Source of the DNA: Acanthopleura granulata
Lineage: Eukaryota > Mollusca > Polyplacophora > Chitonida > Chitonidae
Length of the DNA stretch: 64,000 nucleotides
Direction: 5' to 3'
Assembly (NCBI GenBank): GCA_016165875.1
Contig: JABBOT010000001.1
Location: 12,894,540-12,958,539 of the forward strand
Part shown: positions 1 to 12,480 of the stretch, one piece after another
Layout of the letters: each line of letters starts with the position of its first letter
Numbering within the stretch: position 1 is the stretch's first letter
Position numbers and translations under genes: made by a program
Notes under the pieces: model-generated
The model's database searches: none
What the model was told of the DNA's origin: nothing
What the model saw: the letters and a program-made list of their open reading frames with translations, nothing else

Positions 1-600
1 CGGTGAACTTACTGGAAATTTCCACATAAATCACAGTGTATTTACTGGAAATCCTGCCACTGGAAATCGCACGTACGGCACAATCTGCACGCATGCCATT
101 GTAGTTACTGGAAACCCTTGTCTGCAACACCGTGTAATTACTGGAAATTTGTACGTACAACACGGTGTACATGTCCGAGTAGTTACTGGGAATCCGTGCG
201 TGCAGCACATTTCACAAGCCTGTGTAGTTACTGAAAATCCTTGTGTACAGCACAATGTACTTGTCTGTGGTTACGGAAAATCCTTGCGTACAACACACTG
301 TAGATGTCTGTAGTTACTGAAAACCCTTGAGTACAACACAGTGTACATGTCTGTAATTACTGTAAGTCCTTACGAACAATATAGTGTACAAGTTTGTGTA
401 AGTACTGGGAATCGCACGTACAGAACAATGTGCGTGTCATTGTAGTTACTGGAAACCCTTGTGTACAACACCGTGTAGTTAGTGGAAATCCGTACATACA
501 ACACAGTGTACGTGTCTGTAGTTACTAGCAATCCGTCCGTAGAACACAGTGCACATGACGCTTAAGTTAGTGGAAATGCTTGCGTAGAACACGTGCCCTT
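1..600. repeat. Degenerate minisatellite, ~30-50 bp units
   Basis: Units read roughly gtagttactggaaatcc followed by tgtacaacacagtgtac. The GTAGTTACTGG-like core recurs near 101, 132, 180, 221, 272, 311, 352, 396, 443, 474, 517 and 562. Units are diverged and spacing varies. The short open frames here are made of repeat units and show no protein signature. The array continues off the left edge. Confidence 0.85.
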
Positions 601-839
601 GGAACATTTATGTACACTGTTGAAGGAGAAGTGCCATGCAAAAACGTGATCAGGACAGTGTACAGCTTTTGTGTATACATGTTTACACAGGTTTCAAATC
701 TTCGTGCTCTGCGTAAGTCTACAGATGCAAGGCTCACCTGGTCTTATAACAGAAATGGACAATGTCTTTTCCACAGTTTTTCACAGTTTTATTACACATA
801 AAACTTTTCTGCAGGGAAAAGGATTGAACACAGAGCAAG

Positions 840-1140
840 CAATTTCGCAGAGAAAACCGACTGGAACGGGCAAATGCGCTGGGGAAAAGAGTCAACAGGC
901 CCAGAACGAACCAGTCCGTTGAAGACAGAGTTAAATCTAGAACGGGCTTTTCCGCGGGAGAAAGAGTTAAATCGAGAACGGGCCAGTCCACGGAAGAAAG
1001 AGTTAATCCGCGGGGAAGCAGCTAAAAATAGAAGCGGCCAGTCCGCGGGGAGAATCGGTTAAACCTAGAACTGGCCATTCCGCGTGGAAAGCACGGGGAA
1101 AACCGTTAAACCTAGACTGGGTCAAAACCACAGGGAAAAG
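840..1140. repeat. Diverged GC-richer minisatellite (gaacgggccagtccgcgggg)
   Basis: About seven diverged units contain gaacgggccagtccgcgggg followed by aaagagttaaa. Related units reappear at about 1585-1760, so the array is interrupted by unrelated AT-rich sequence at 1141-1584. No gene is seen in either block. Confidence 0.75.
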
Positions 1141-1584
1141 GATTAAAGGTTACACAAGCGTAATGATTTTCCTTACTATTTATGTAGTAAATTTGTCAAT
1201 TTCAACCCTCAAAATATACATCCCCAAACTTTCGCGTGGTGGTATGCTATACCACCACACACAGCTTGGACTTTTCTCTACATCATATCAAAAAATCAAC
1301 ATAGCATGACCCCCAATTTTTTGAGCTGTTGCTCCTGGAAGTGACGTAATAGCAATCTGTCACCTTGGTAACCTCAAGGGGGTGGGCAGTCCTTCTGACA
1401 AAAAGTTTTCATTTGTATCCAAAGGAGATAAAATTCTGATATATTTTAACTGGGTGTAAAATGACAGTATAGAAATTTATAACGTATCAACAACCTAGAC
1501 TCTTTGTGTGTCAATAGTATCCAATCGATGCTCCAGCACTCATCAATTCGGAGCTGAATCGAATTGCGCATGTGTAACTTAAAC

Positions 1585-1780
1585 AAAGAGAAGGCCAATC
1601 GAGAGTGCAGAGAACAGGCCAATCGACTGAGGAAAAGGGTTCAACCGAGAACAGGCCTATCAGGAAAGGGGTTAAACCTAGATCAGGAAAATCCGCTGGG
1701 GAAAAGAGTTAACGGGCCAATCACCAGGTTGTTATGAAGACTACGGACCAATCAGAAGATGTTTATCCCCGAGATCACCA
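1585..1780. repeat. Second block of the 840-1140 minisatellite family
   Basis: Units of the type agaacaggccaatcgactgaggaaaaggg match the family at 840-1140. From 1781 to 2265 I see no gene and no clear repeat. Confidence 0.6.
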
Positions 1781-2269
1781 CGGAAACCGGGCATTGGGTT
1801 CGACATCTAAAGCCCACTAAAATTAGCCCTCGTATTAGTTTATGGAGTGTGTTTCCAAACGAATTAGGAGCCGAAGGAGAAACAATATTTTCCTCCTCCA
1901 CAAGTACGTCCATAATAATAATTGTGCGGTAATTTCTAGAAATTCACATTTATGTCTTCACTGTACAAGAATTTAACTCACCAGAGTAGGAAAATCTGAA
2001 TTAGAGAAACCAGTAAGGGGTTCATACGACACTGCAAAGGCACTGCAAGTGGAGATTTGCCATGCATAAAAAACGCAGCGCGACACTGTACAGCCAAGAA
2101 TGTTACGTGTGTGAAGTTGGCCCGCAGTTCACAGTTCAAAAGGGACCAGTCCTCATTTTTCGATACGGATTGTACACAAATGAATGTCAGGATTTGTTTG
2201 TTCACAAGAACGTGATCATGATATGATAGAGTAAACACAAAATGTTACACCGTAAGCATAAAATCGTCA

Positions 2270-2870
2270 ACGCCTGGCACTAAAAACAAAGCCGTAAAGG
2301 TCAAGTACTGAAAACATATGGCCGAAAAGGCCTTTCACAAAAATATAAAGCTGTAAAGGCGTAGCACTGTAAGTAAATTTCCGTAAGCACTAACACCATA
2401 GGGCCGTAAATGCCTCGCTGATATAGTTCTGAACGTATATTTTCTAGGCCTAGCACTGTCATAAAGCCGTAAAGGGCTAGCAAGCAAAACATGTATGGCC
2501 GTAAAGGCCTGACACTAAAAATATAAAGCCGTAACGGCAAGCAATGTAAACAAAGCTCTAAAGGCCTGGCACTAAAAATGTCTCGTAATGGCCTGTCACT
2601 GTAAACAAAGCCGTGAAGGTCTATCACTGAAATCATAAAGTCATAAATTATTAGCACTGTAAAGATACAGGTGTAAATGCCTGGGGTGAAAACATAAAGC
2701 ATTATGGTCTAACACTACAAACATAAAGCCTTAAAGGCCTGGCACTGAAAGCATAAAGCCGTAAAGGTGTAGGACTGAAAACATACAACCGTAAAGACCT
2801 GGCAAAGTAAACATAAATCCCTAAAGGCCTGGCACTGTAAACAAAGCCGGAAAGGCCTGAGTGGGCATTT
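2270..2870. repeat. Minisatellite, ~30-36 bp (ataaagccgtaaaggcctgg)
   Basis: About 18 diverged units of ataaagccgtaaaggcctgg followed by cactgtaaac. The 133-codon open frame on the minus strand is a by-product of the repeat. From 2871 to 3378 I see no gene. Confidence 0.85.
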
Positions 2871-3378
2871 CAAAGTGTATTTGCTTCAAAATGGCTCAGA
2901 TGTGAACACTAGTCTATCCGATTCTAACCCATAAATCTCGTTCTAAAGCGTGGTTTCGTCTTACAGGCCATTCCATAGTAAATCAACCAGAGGTCTCCTC
3001 GAACTCAACTTTAATTTTAGCTGTTCATGTAAACGCTCAGTGAGAAAGGTTTACATATTTAGCGGAGGTAACAAAATCTCTGAATGCTTCTGCGTAAGTC
3101 ATGTCGATAGGGATTGTGCGGCCTTTAATCATTTCCATGAACAGATAAAATAAAACCCTAACAGCGGTAAACTGACAATTAAGAGTTCCCATTTCACGGA
3201 TAATAAGGTGTGACCCTTATACCTTATTAACCAGTTACGAACGAACGCTATAGTCTCTTGTTAAACAACATTCACAAACCAGAGTATTTGAAGAGCTTTA
3301 TATCTCATTTTGAAAATATGTGCTTATATATTCAGGAAACACATTGACTGTATATTCTACAATAACAATTTCATGATG

Positions 3379-3900
3379 ATCATGAAGTGTTGATGTGTAG
3401 TAATAATGAAGTGTAAATCGAATTAGTCATTAAGACCACGAACTGTGGATGTGTGCTTACAAGTAGGTGTAAAACCGATTGCTATTTACGATCATGAAGT
3501 GTTGATGTGTAGTAATAATGAAGTGTAAATCGAATTAGTCATTAAGACCACGAACTGTGGATGTGTGCTTACAAGTAGGTGTAAAACCGATTGCTATTTA
3601 CGACCATGAAGTGTTGATGTGTAGTAATAATGAAGTGTAAATCGAATTAGCCATTAAGATCACGAACTGTGGATGTGTGGTTACAAGTAGGTGTAATACC
3701 GATTGCTATTTACGACCATGAAGTGTTGATGTGTAGTAATAATGAAGTGTAAATCGAATTAGTCATTAAGATCACGAACTGTGGATGTGTGGTTACAAGT
3801 AGGTGTAAAACCGATTGCTATTTACGACCATGAAGTGTTGATGTGTGGTAATAATGAGGTGTAAATTTAATTACTCATTATGACTAAGAAGTGTGGACGT
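3379..3900. repeat. 112-bp tandem repeat, ~4.6 copies
   Basis: The landmark catgaagtgttg occurs at 3381, 3493, 3605, 3717 and 3829, an exact 112-bp spacing. Copies are nearly identical, unlike most arrays here, so this is a young or homogenised satellite. The last copy decays after about 3860. Nothing gene-like is seen from 3901 to 5070. Confidence 0.95.
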
Positions 3901-5071
3901 ATAGTTACAACCACACAATATGTGAATAATGGCTATGGAGTGGCTATACATAAACCTGACACAGGCCTAATACAGCCTAGTATCATTATACTGTCAAATG
4001 ACAGAATTATTGTGGTGGGACGGACTTAATGATACCAGGACTGAATTAATGGTAAAGGTGATTTTTAGACAAACAAGACTAATTATGTTTGTCAATTATT
4101 ACCACAATTCCGAAGTCTGGCAACATCAGAATCGTCATCAAACATGACCCCACAAATGAGTAGATCTATAGCATGTATTAACATGTTTAGGGTCAACCAA
4201 TCAACAGACCAGCGAGGTGGCTGTTATGCTTCAGGAATGTCCAGACATAACATTCAGCATAACCAGGAAAAAATACAAACAGACCATTTAAATAGAAGAT
4301 CAACTATTATTCCTTCCAACTATTAGTCACTTCAGCGTGACAACAGTCTGTTGACCAGCACTTTGTCCGCAGTCAGTATGGGATCGTGTCTGCTATAGTA
4401 AAGTCGGGCGGGGTTCTCATTCTGCCTACAATAGTGTCCACGATTGACCCAGAAAACAGAATACCATTCACAACTGTTTTAGAAACAAACTTCTTGACGT
4501 TAGGTATTCGCTACAGTCCAAAACCTATCACAGCCCATTAATGATCACACTCTATGAGAAATATGGCGTTTGCTACACTACAGGTGTGGACAAGCCTAGG
4601 CATGGCTCATCCGCAGTTTTCTGTGTAACTGAAAACCCTTTGAAATGGTCAACATAAACATGATACACATAGTCTGTTGATTCGCATAACACTGCCTGTT
4701 GTCCTACAGGTAGCAGGTGGGTTAGGCTCTATGTCGCTTCACCTTTTGAGGATGCCATTGTTTATCCCTATACGTGACAGTCATGTTCACCTAAGGTCTA
4801 TATTCCACAGGCAGTTTCCATAGACCTCCCCCACCCCTCGCACTGCTCAGTACAGCTGTCACCCTCAAGTCCGGGCTACTCTGTCCCATTACTTACCTAT
4901 ATGACCATACCTGACGGCGCTCATTACAAGTAAATTTTCTCGTTGCGGAAAATGCAATAAAGCTGGGTATATACAAGTGTGGACTGCGGAGCTTAGAAAA
5001 TTTGTGACGGTAAAGGCGGGTATACGGTTGAGTGTATGCGGATCTAGGGAAAGCCTGTCCAAGGTAAAGCT

Positions 5072-5345
5072 CACCATGTTGCTGTTCGTGTTCTGTTGTT
5101 CAATGCCGCTCTGCCTCACCATGTTGCAGCGTGTGTTCTGTGTTTCACTGTGTTTGCCGTGTGTGTTTTGTGTTTCAGTAAGCTCCTCATCACCATGTTG
5201 TCCCGTGTTCTCAACGTTTAATTTCCGCTCCGCATCACCATGTTGCCGTGTGTGTTCTTTGTTTCAATGCCGCTCTGCCTCACTATGTTACCATGTGTGT
5301 TCTGTGTTTCAGTGCCACTCCGCCTCACCATGTTGCCGTGTGTGT
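5072..5345 (+). repeat. 45-bp minisatellite covering the dehydrogenase start codon
   Basis: The landmark CACCATGTTG (or CACTATGTTA) occurs at 5072, 5117, 5191, 5236, 5281 and 5327, mostly 45-46 bp apart. Each unit also holds tgtgtttcag, which resembles a splice acceptor. The last unit supplies the ATG at 5330 of the downstream gene; ATGs at 5240 and 5285 are in frame with it and no stop lies between. Confidence 0.9.
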
Positions 5346-8300
5346 ACGTAGCTGTCGTCTTGGCCATTCTTGCTCTGATTCTCAAAGTTTACGTGAAGCT
5401 GACAACAGGTGTTTGTAACAGCACAAGGAGTTTGGAAGGCAAAACAGCGCTTGTGACAGGCGCCAATGCAGGTGTGATATTCATTTTTGCCTATGTTTTT
5501 TTTCGTACTGCCCAGGATTCATCCCTTATCTGCTTTGGAAACAAACGCAATATTCATTTACAACGCGAAGTGCACTAAGGCTACGTAAGCCCTATAATTA
5601 TAACCGCTTTAAGTCCAGCTTACGCTGACTTCCTCAAATGTAAAATTTTGTGAATGACGGTGGATATGAAGTTAATGTTAGAAAATGTAAATATGGGTGA
5701 ATGTAAATTTGATGCTGGTGAGTGTGGAGTTATCAAACCGTGCACTGTTATGATCAGTTCATGTTCAGGTAACGCCAGGGCACGTTTAGCTCTCAGCAGG
5801 AAAGCACTCGTTCGGGGACATGGTAGATGACCTGAGAGCGCGCCAGCGCTGCGCAGTAGCCTTCTCACCAATGCGGTGGCTGTGACTTCAAGTGTAGTAA
5901 AGGCTGTCTTCCTCTCCGGTCGTACATGTGAAGGCCTGCTAGCAACTTGCGGATGGTCGTAAATTCCCCCGGGCTCTGTCCGATTTCCACCCGCATTAAT
6001 GCTGATCGCTGTTGTGTAAGTGAAATGTTCTTGAGCGCAAAACGGCGTAAAACATCTATCAATGAATTAAGTAAATAAATAAATAAATATAGAATTTTTC
6101 TGTATTTATAAGCCTCTGATTAATATTGCTCCCAGCCCATTTATTGTCAGTATTTGTCGTTAGGAATGGGATATCAAATCGCCTTGGACTTGGCACGCCG
6201 TAAAGCGCGGGTCATCCTTGCGTGTCGCAGTAAGAGATCGGGGGAACATGCTCTGGCGAGCATCGTGCAAGAGACCGGCAACAAACAGGTCGTCCTCAGG
6301 ATCGTAGACCTTGCCTCACAGAGATCCGTGCGCAACTTTGCTGACAGGGTCATTAGCATAGAGGACCGACTGGATATCCTCGTGAACAATGCTGGAACGA
6401 CCGGTAAGGCCCATAATGAACAATGGCACAATTGGCGCAATGTGTTTCTTTCTAGTTTGGCATTAAAATGATGAGAAGTCTAAAAGGGGCAACATTTTTT
6501 TTTCGTGGATAACAACACGCAAGCTTTATACTGTGTAAACGTTGCATGGTTTCGGTGTGGATCCGAAAACTGAAATGAATAGAATAATAGTGTTTGGATG
6601 TACATGTACCTTGAAAAAGTCGCGCACATTGAAAAAGATGATATCCGTCAGAAAAGTGATGCTTCCTTTGTAGGAATGGCTCAGTAAATAGTGTTCAAAT
6701 GGCTTAGTGAACAACATGGGTATCTCTTAATGAACAAAACGTGAAACAAGGTTAGTGATCAATGTGGGAATGACGTAATGAACAACATGGGAATTTCTTA
6801 AAGAACAGTGTGAAAGCAGCTTAGTGTACAATGTGGGATGGCCTTCGTGAACAATATGGCAACAGGCTTAGTGTACAATATGGGATGGCCTTCGTGAACA
6901 ATATGGCAACAGGCTTAGTGTACAATATTGGAATGACTTGCTGACTTAACTGTGTTGTACGTCATTGTGTTAGACTTCATAGGTCGGTGATGTGTTAGAC
7001 TTCAGACGTCGGTGATGTGTTAGACTTCACAGGTCGGTGATGTGTTAGACTTCACAGGTTGGTGATTGACTCCGACATTTCTGTTTTATGGTCTTGCCAT
7101 AAAACTGAACGCCATCCTATCAGTGAAAAGTTCTTGATTGTTTTATATAAATAATTGTGTCATGCAGATTGCTGAGTGATTCAGAACGTCATGCTATACA
7201 GGTGATGGTACAGATCACTGTGCTAAACAGATCACTGTGTGATACGGAACGCCGTGCTATACAGGTGATGGTACAGATCACTGTGCTAAACAGATCACTG
7301 TGTGATACGGAACGCCGTGCTATACAGGTGATGGTACAGATCACTGTGCTAAACAGATCACTGTGTGATACGGAACGCCGTGCTATACAGATGGCTCTGT
7401 GGTGCAGACCAATGTGCTGTACAGATCATTGTGTCTTACCTGTAGATGATTCTATCATACAGATCACTTATATTTGGCAGACTACTCCGACAAGCTGACA
7501 GAGGACCGGCTGGATCCCTGTTATGCGACAAACCACCTGGGTCCCTTCCTGATGACCAATCTGCTGCTAGGTGAGCTACTGCATACCCCTCAATGCATTA
7601 CATCTGTTATTTAACCGTTAGAAAATGTCCTCAACGTATTCTGTTTGTTGTTTAACCGTTATGCAATGTCCGATAAGAGAAATAGTGTCGACGTCGATAT
7701 TTAGAATTTTCTGTACTTGGATAGCAATGTACCGTAAGGTCCTGGATATGGCGTAAACATATCTCGCCTTGTAGCATTTGTTAGATCGTGATTGTTGTGT
7801 GGTGATATCAGTCAACCTGGTAAGTTCTTACTGCAACGACTAGTGTTGTCAAGAATATTCCATCAAACGCCTTTTTCTTAAATTTTGCAATGAGTTCACT
7901 TTACTTGTGAGTAAGTACGCAAGGAGTATCCAAAATCTCTGTAACTCTGCTTCATATTTGTATCTAATTCACAAATGGACGTATGTTAATCGTGTTGAGT
8001 ATGATCGTCACGTTGGATATATGTACTTTGGATTTTATATAGTTTCTTATTTCGTTGGTGGTTTGTGTTATTTGTCGGTTCGGAAACTGATCTTGCGATT
8101 ACCCTGGACGCCCATTTTGATTTACGGCTGGTTCCATCCGTAGTATAACCATTATACAATATCTTAAGTTCGTCCAAAGTTTTATACAGTTATATTCTGA
8201 ATGGCCGCAGCATCCGGTAAGCATTATACACTCATATCTACGGTAAATGTGTTCCGATTGTTTTAAGCATTACACGAATATATTTTGATTGTATTCCGCG

Positions 8301-11300
8301 TCTCAATCCATTTTGTCAACGAAAACTGGAACACCATAGGATTATAGTTAGTAAAGCAGTTTAGGCAGATACAATTCATTATGTAAGTTGTCACATACAT
8401 GCTTGTCACCATTCAACGTACTTTGCACCGCATATTTTGTTACGCTATATTTATTTTCAGATTTGCTCAAGAAATCTGCACCAAGTCGCATAGTGACCGT
8501 TTCTTCACGGGCCCACGTGGTTGGCAATATAGACTTCGAGAAACTGAAGGTGGGGGGAAGCTTTAACTTTGGAAAGGTGTATTGTGACACAAAACTGGCG
8601 AACATACTCTTCACGAGGCAACTAGCCAAACAACTAGGCGGCTCCGGTAAGTTGTGGATGTCACTGACAGCTACTGTAATGGTTCCAATAACACTACTAC
8701 TGCAATGGCTCTAGCAACACAGCTATTGTAATGACAAAAAACGCAGCTATTGTAATGGCAACTAAAGTCGGTCTCACATGGGCGATATTGTTGACGTTAG
8801 TACGTTGCGTTTATATATATCATCGCATATTAACGCAATTGATAATCGCAATATATTTCAATAGTTGCGCTAAGTATCGTAAAGGCGTGCGATATATGCA
8901 TGGTGTCGCAATAGTTTTGGTCAGATTCAAAAAAATTATTTTATCTCAAATAGTTGCGAGAATAGTCGCAGTTATTGCAATTATTATCACATACAATAGC
9001 ACTGTATCGCTCGTAATCGCAGTATTTGCGACTATTTATGCGTTAACAAAACAATCTGTGACACCAACACGTGCAACAGACGCCGCTAGAATTTACCGCA
9101 GAAATTTGACGCTGAAGCTTACTATCGCAGTATTATCGCATACATTGTGATAATTATCACATATTATCTCATCATATGCGACAATACTGCGATAATCAAC
9201 AAAATCGCTACACAATCGCCCAAAACCATATTGCAACTTGATATCGCGAAATAAAATGTGCATTTGAGAGAGGCTTCACATGTTTTTTTTTTTTTGATGC
9301 GTAGTAAACACAGCTATTGTAATGACTCAAGTAACTCAGCTATTGTAATGACTCAAGTGACTCAGCTATTGTAATGACATGTATATGTGATACATCTGTT
9401 GTAATGGCTAGGAACCTGGCTATTGCAATGACTAGTAACACCGCGGTTGTAATGACAAGTAGCCTAACTCCGTGCCATCCTGTAGATTTATATTTAAGCC
9501 TAGAGCCTGTTTGCTTATGGTTGAGTCTATATCTAGGGAACCCAATCCAACTTTTTTTTTTACCTACAACGGGTTTCTAAGGTCTATGCTAATCGGCTGT
9601 ATCGCAAGGGTCTGCGGCGTCCGTGTGTAGTAGTCACATATCTGGACGTGCCCGTGTGGTGTCCTTTGAAGTTTCCTCGCTTCCAAGGGTGAAGTGCCTG
9701 AGGGAGCCGTATGATCCATCCATTTTTTTCCCATATCCTACAGAGTGTACGAGGCACTCGCAAGGTCACCGTAAGACACTCCTCTTACAATATTCGGTCG
9801 AGAACGTTTCGATGTAGGAACGAACCACCTCATTAAGGCAAGAACTTGATAACGATGTTAATTTCTACACTGAAACATCCTCCACCACAAACAGAAGTTG
9901 CATCCCTATAAGAATTTCTTCCTTGTCCGAGATTATTGCTGATTAAAAGCATTGCCAGGGAGGCTTAAGTGCATGAACTAAAATACACGTTATTGAGCCA
10001 GCTTATGACGTCATAATTATTTGATTGACAGGTGTGACAGCCAACAGTGTTGATCCGGGCACCGTGAAGACTGAACTCACGCGCAAACATCCTATCATCT
10101 ACGCTCTGGGATATTTCTTTTTCAAGGTAAGTTATGTTAATAATTCCGGTAAATAACTGATAACAGATTAAGCGCCTCATAAGCCTAAGTCCTAGCTCTT
10201 GTGGTAGAAACTCATTTGTATAACAAGTCGGTATTGGTCTGTTGACCACGCATCAATCTTCCCTCGATTTGTTGTTTCATCCCATAATCAACCACCACAC
10301 ACCTTGTGGTTTCGCACCATTATCAACAATCCCAAAACTTGATGTTTCACACCATAAATCAACATTCCCACACTTTGATGTTTCACCCCATAATTAACAA
10401 CCTCACACCTTGTGCTTTCACCTCATAATTAATAGCCCCACACCTTGTGGTTTCAGACCGTTATCAACAATCCCACGACTTTATGTTTCACACCACAGTC
10501 AAGAGCCCCACACCTTGTGGTTTCACACTGTAAGGGTACCACTATCGGAGGGCAAAAATGATAAACAAATGGCTGGTTATAATCTCAGACAGCGATAGGC
10601 CTTACACAAGATCAAACAAAGAAACACGAAGACGCTAGACTAAGTTAAATACATATATTTGAACGAAATAAACAAATAGTACAACTGACAACAATATACA
10701 AAAGAATACAAAAATATATATTTAGTTTCTTACGGATATTATCGTCCCAAATCCGGATGGACTATTCCGACTTCCAATGGCAAGTCAGTTCACGTAAATA
10801 TAGAATCCACAGTCCTTTGGAATTTTCTAACTGAAGAATGATAAGTCCTGTAGTGACGAACAGCAGAGGGTCCGGTACGCCGACTATGGTAGATATACAA
10901 TTCCCCGGCAAGGTGCAAGTTTCCTGGGCAGACGGTGATGTATATGTTTCACTCCTCCGTGATATACATAAAGTCACTTTCAAGGTAAACTGAGATGAAA
11001 TGTACGAAATCGCGCAAAGGGGCAATAAAATAGCCAGTGGCGAAACACAAGTTCACAAAGTGTTACGTACCGAAATATGGAGTACAAAATGACAAAATTA
11101 TCCACAGGCGTGTAAAGCCAATATCTCCAAAATCCCACAAAAATCCTTCTATGTAGACAAGGCAAATATGACTCGAGTCGACACTAGTAAAACGACTGCT
11201 CTCAAAGTAAATGACTGTGACCAATCGTCTCTCATATTTACAGGCTGACGTAGAGAAAATTCTGGATGGTTTGTTCGTAAACAGGTTTACAATATGGGTA

Positions 11301-12058
11301 CATCTTTCCAGAATGTACGCTTTATGTACAATGACACGAAACTCATAAACACAGAAGCCTCGAGAACACGCGAATGAATTCCGCGTTCTATCACGCACAC
11401 AGAGAAAAAATATAGGTCAGACACAGACCTGGTTAGCGTGAAAAGAAATTAAAAAAATATTACCATATTTTAAAGACGGGGTTCGTAACAACACCATTAT
11501 TAACAATCCCACGACCTGATGTTTCACGCCATAATTAACAATCCCAGAACAATTTCACGCCGTAATTTATTTATTTGATTGCCATACTCAATAATATTTC
11601 ACTTACATGACGGCGGCCCGCATTATAGTGGAGGAAACCGGGAAAGGCCCGGGGGAAACCCACGACCACTGCAGGTTGCTGGCAGCCCTTCACGCCATCA
11701 TCAACAATTCCGCAATTTTATGTCTCACTTCATAATAAACAGTCCCACGACTTCCACGCTGTTTCACATATTAATCAAGAATATTTTTTGGCCACTAATT
11801 TTTTCTTAACGTTTTCGCCAAATAGTGCCAAGTGTGGTTCAAGCCCCAATCGTACATTTACTCCTGTTCATGTTTCAGACTGTGGAGGAGGGAGCACAGA
11901 CGTCTATCTACTGCGCCGTGAGTGAGGAAGTGGAAGGAATCAGCGGGAAACATTTTGCTGACTGTGCTCTTTCCAGTGTTTCACGAAAAGCTTGTGACGA
12001 TCAGGTCGCCGAGCGATTATGGAGAGTTAGCTGTAAACTAGTGGGCTTGGCACAGTAG
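5330..12058 (+). CDS. Short-chain dehydrogenase/reductase, retinol dehydrogenase-like (6 exons, 310 aa)
   Basis: A classical SDR of the microsomal/mitochondrial retinol dehydrogenase type (RDH11-14-like), expected to oxidise or reduce retinoids or related lipids with NAD(P)(H). Exons: 5330-5471, 6164-6403, 7481-7570, 8461-8646, 10032-10126, 11879-12058; all introns are GT-AG, and the sum is 933 nt with phases consistent throughout. The N-terminal hydrophobic segment (about residues 6-23) looks like a signal anchor. Visible motifs: cofactor loop TGANAGMG (43-50), VNNAG (121-125), catalytic Ser in VTVSS (172), and YCDTK (Tyr198, Lys202). The C-terminal DPGTVKTEL stretch is typical of the family. 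The start is ambiguous: in-frame ATGs at 5240 and 5285 lie in the upstream repeat; 5330 was chosen because it immediately precedes the hydrophobic anchor. The exact RDH paralogue and substrate cannot be told from sequence alone. Confidence 0.93.
5860..6091 (+). mobile_element. tRNA-derived SINE, family A, degraded copy
   Basis: It lies in intron 1 of the dehydrogenase. It shares with other copies the stretch cttgcggatggtcgtaaatt, then ccgggctctgtccg, then gtgtaagtgaaatgttcttg, and ends ggcgtaaaac plus an (aaat)n tail at 6068-6090. The tRNA-like head is decayed. Confidence 0.8.
6690..7075. repeat. Two short-period arrays in dehydrogenase intron 2
   Basis: From 6690 to 6940 the units read gtgaacaatatgggatggcc, about 36 bp or less. 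From 6975 to 7065 they read tgatgtgttagacttcacagg, 26-28 bp, four copies. Confidence 0.75.
7157..7470. repeat. 63-bp tandem repeat upstream of dehydrogenase exon 3
   Basis: Units of 63 bp carry cagatcactgtgtgatacgg and then aacgccgtgctatacaggtg. Two full units are almost identical, with partial ones at both ends. Because 63 is a multiple of three, it keeps an open frame of 113 codons that is not a gene. The array abuts the real acceptor at 7480. Confidence 0.85.
8690..9460. repeat. Arrays with cagctattgtaatgac units and TCGCA-rich sequence
   Basis: Units of cagctattgtaatgact occur at 8690-8770 and 9305-9460. Between them, 8780-9240 is rich in tcgcaatag and tatcgcagtatt motifs on both strands. 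All of this is inside intron 4 of the dehydrogenase; the 139-codon frame at 8731-9150 is repeat-derived. From 9461 to 10031 I see no further repeat or gene. Confidence 0.65.
10265..10535. repeat. ~33-bp minisatellite in dehydrogenase intron 5
   Basis: Units read caccttgtggtttcacacc followed by ataatcaacaatccca, about eight copies. A second block of the same family lies at 11490-11560 and about 11695-11765. The 950 bp between (10540-11490) holds no recognisable gene or repeat. Confidence 0.85.
11564..11692 (-). mobile_element. SINE family A, 3' fragment
   Basis: It begins with the reversed (aaat)n tail at 11564-11577 and then reads ggaaaccgggaaaggcccgg and gggaaacccacgaccactgc, the reverse complement of the family A body. 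The tRNA-like head is missing. It interrupts the minisatellite of intron 5. Confidence 0.8.
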
Positions 12059-12480
12059 TTGTACAGTTGTGGATTAGCAGAGTAGCTGTAAATTTGTGGG
12101 TTTGATAGAGTAACTGAAAACCAGCGGGAGTGGAAGAGTAACAATGAATTAGCGGGCGTTTGAAGGTGGAATCGTATATTAGTGGAGTTTGGGTAAAGTA
12201 AAGATACATGTATGTCGCAGGTGGATGTTGGGGATTTCTGTGGTGGTGCCAGAAATATGAGGTGATAAGGTCGAAAATGTGTTGATATAAATTGAAGGGT
12301 TTTGAGGAGTAATTGTAAACCAGTAAATCTGGGGTGCAGTTATAAATTTTTCTTGGATCAGACAAGCTCTAAACCTTAATTGTTGGCTTAAATAGCTGTG
12401 AACTGCTTGTGTTTAGGATAGCTGTAAACCCATTTGGTCAAAAAAGTTGTGAACTCCCATGGATGAAAAACCATGAGAGG
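12030..12480. repeat. Minisatellite beginning in the last codons of the dehydrogenase
   Basis: The first unit is the coding end itself (gctgtaaactagtgggcttgg, then cacagtag). Diverged units follow, for example agctgtaaatttgtgggttt near 12084, then near 12112, 12308 and 12390-12440. The unit is about 30 bp. Confidence 0.7.

Noticed and set aside
1..600. CRISPR-like array
   Set aside because: Units are diverged, spacing is irregular, there are no unique spacers of equal length, and the genome is eukaryotic.
2301..2702. 133-codon minus-strand frame
   Set aside because: Entirely inside a ~33-bp minisatellite; no domain, no splice context.
6404..6940. Another boundary-derived minisatellite, from the exon 2 donor of the dehydrogenase
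   Set aside because: The flank aatgaacaatggcacaattgg only weakly resembles the unit gtgaacaatatggcaacagg, and the array starts about 290 bp away. Too weak to claim.
7157..7480. Boundary-derived array at the exon 3 acceptor
   Set aside because: The pre-acceptor sequence tacagatcacttatatttgg partly resembles the unit tacagatcactgtgctaaac, but the similarity covers only about 13 bases, so I left it out of the main list.
7157..7498. 113-codon plus-strand frame with repeated residues
   Set aside because: Made of the 63-bp repeat within dehydrogenase intron 2.
8731..9150. 139-codon plus-strand frame rich in Ile and Val
   Set aside because: Intron sequence with tcgca repeats; the hydrophobic composition follows from AT-rich repeats rather than a membrane protein.
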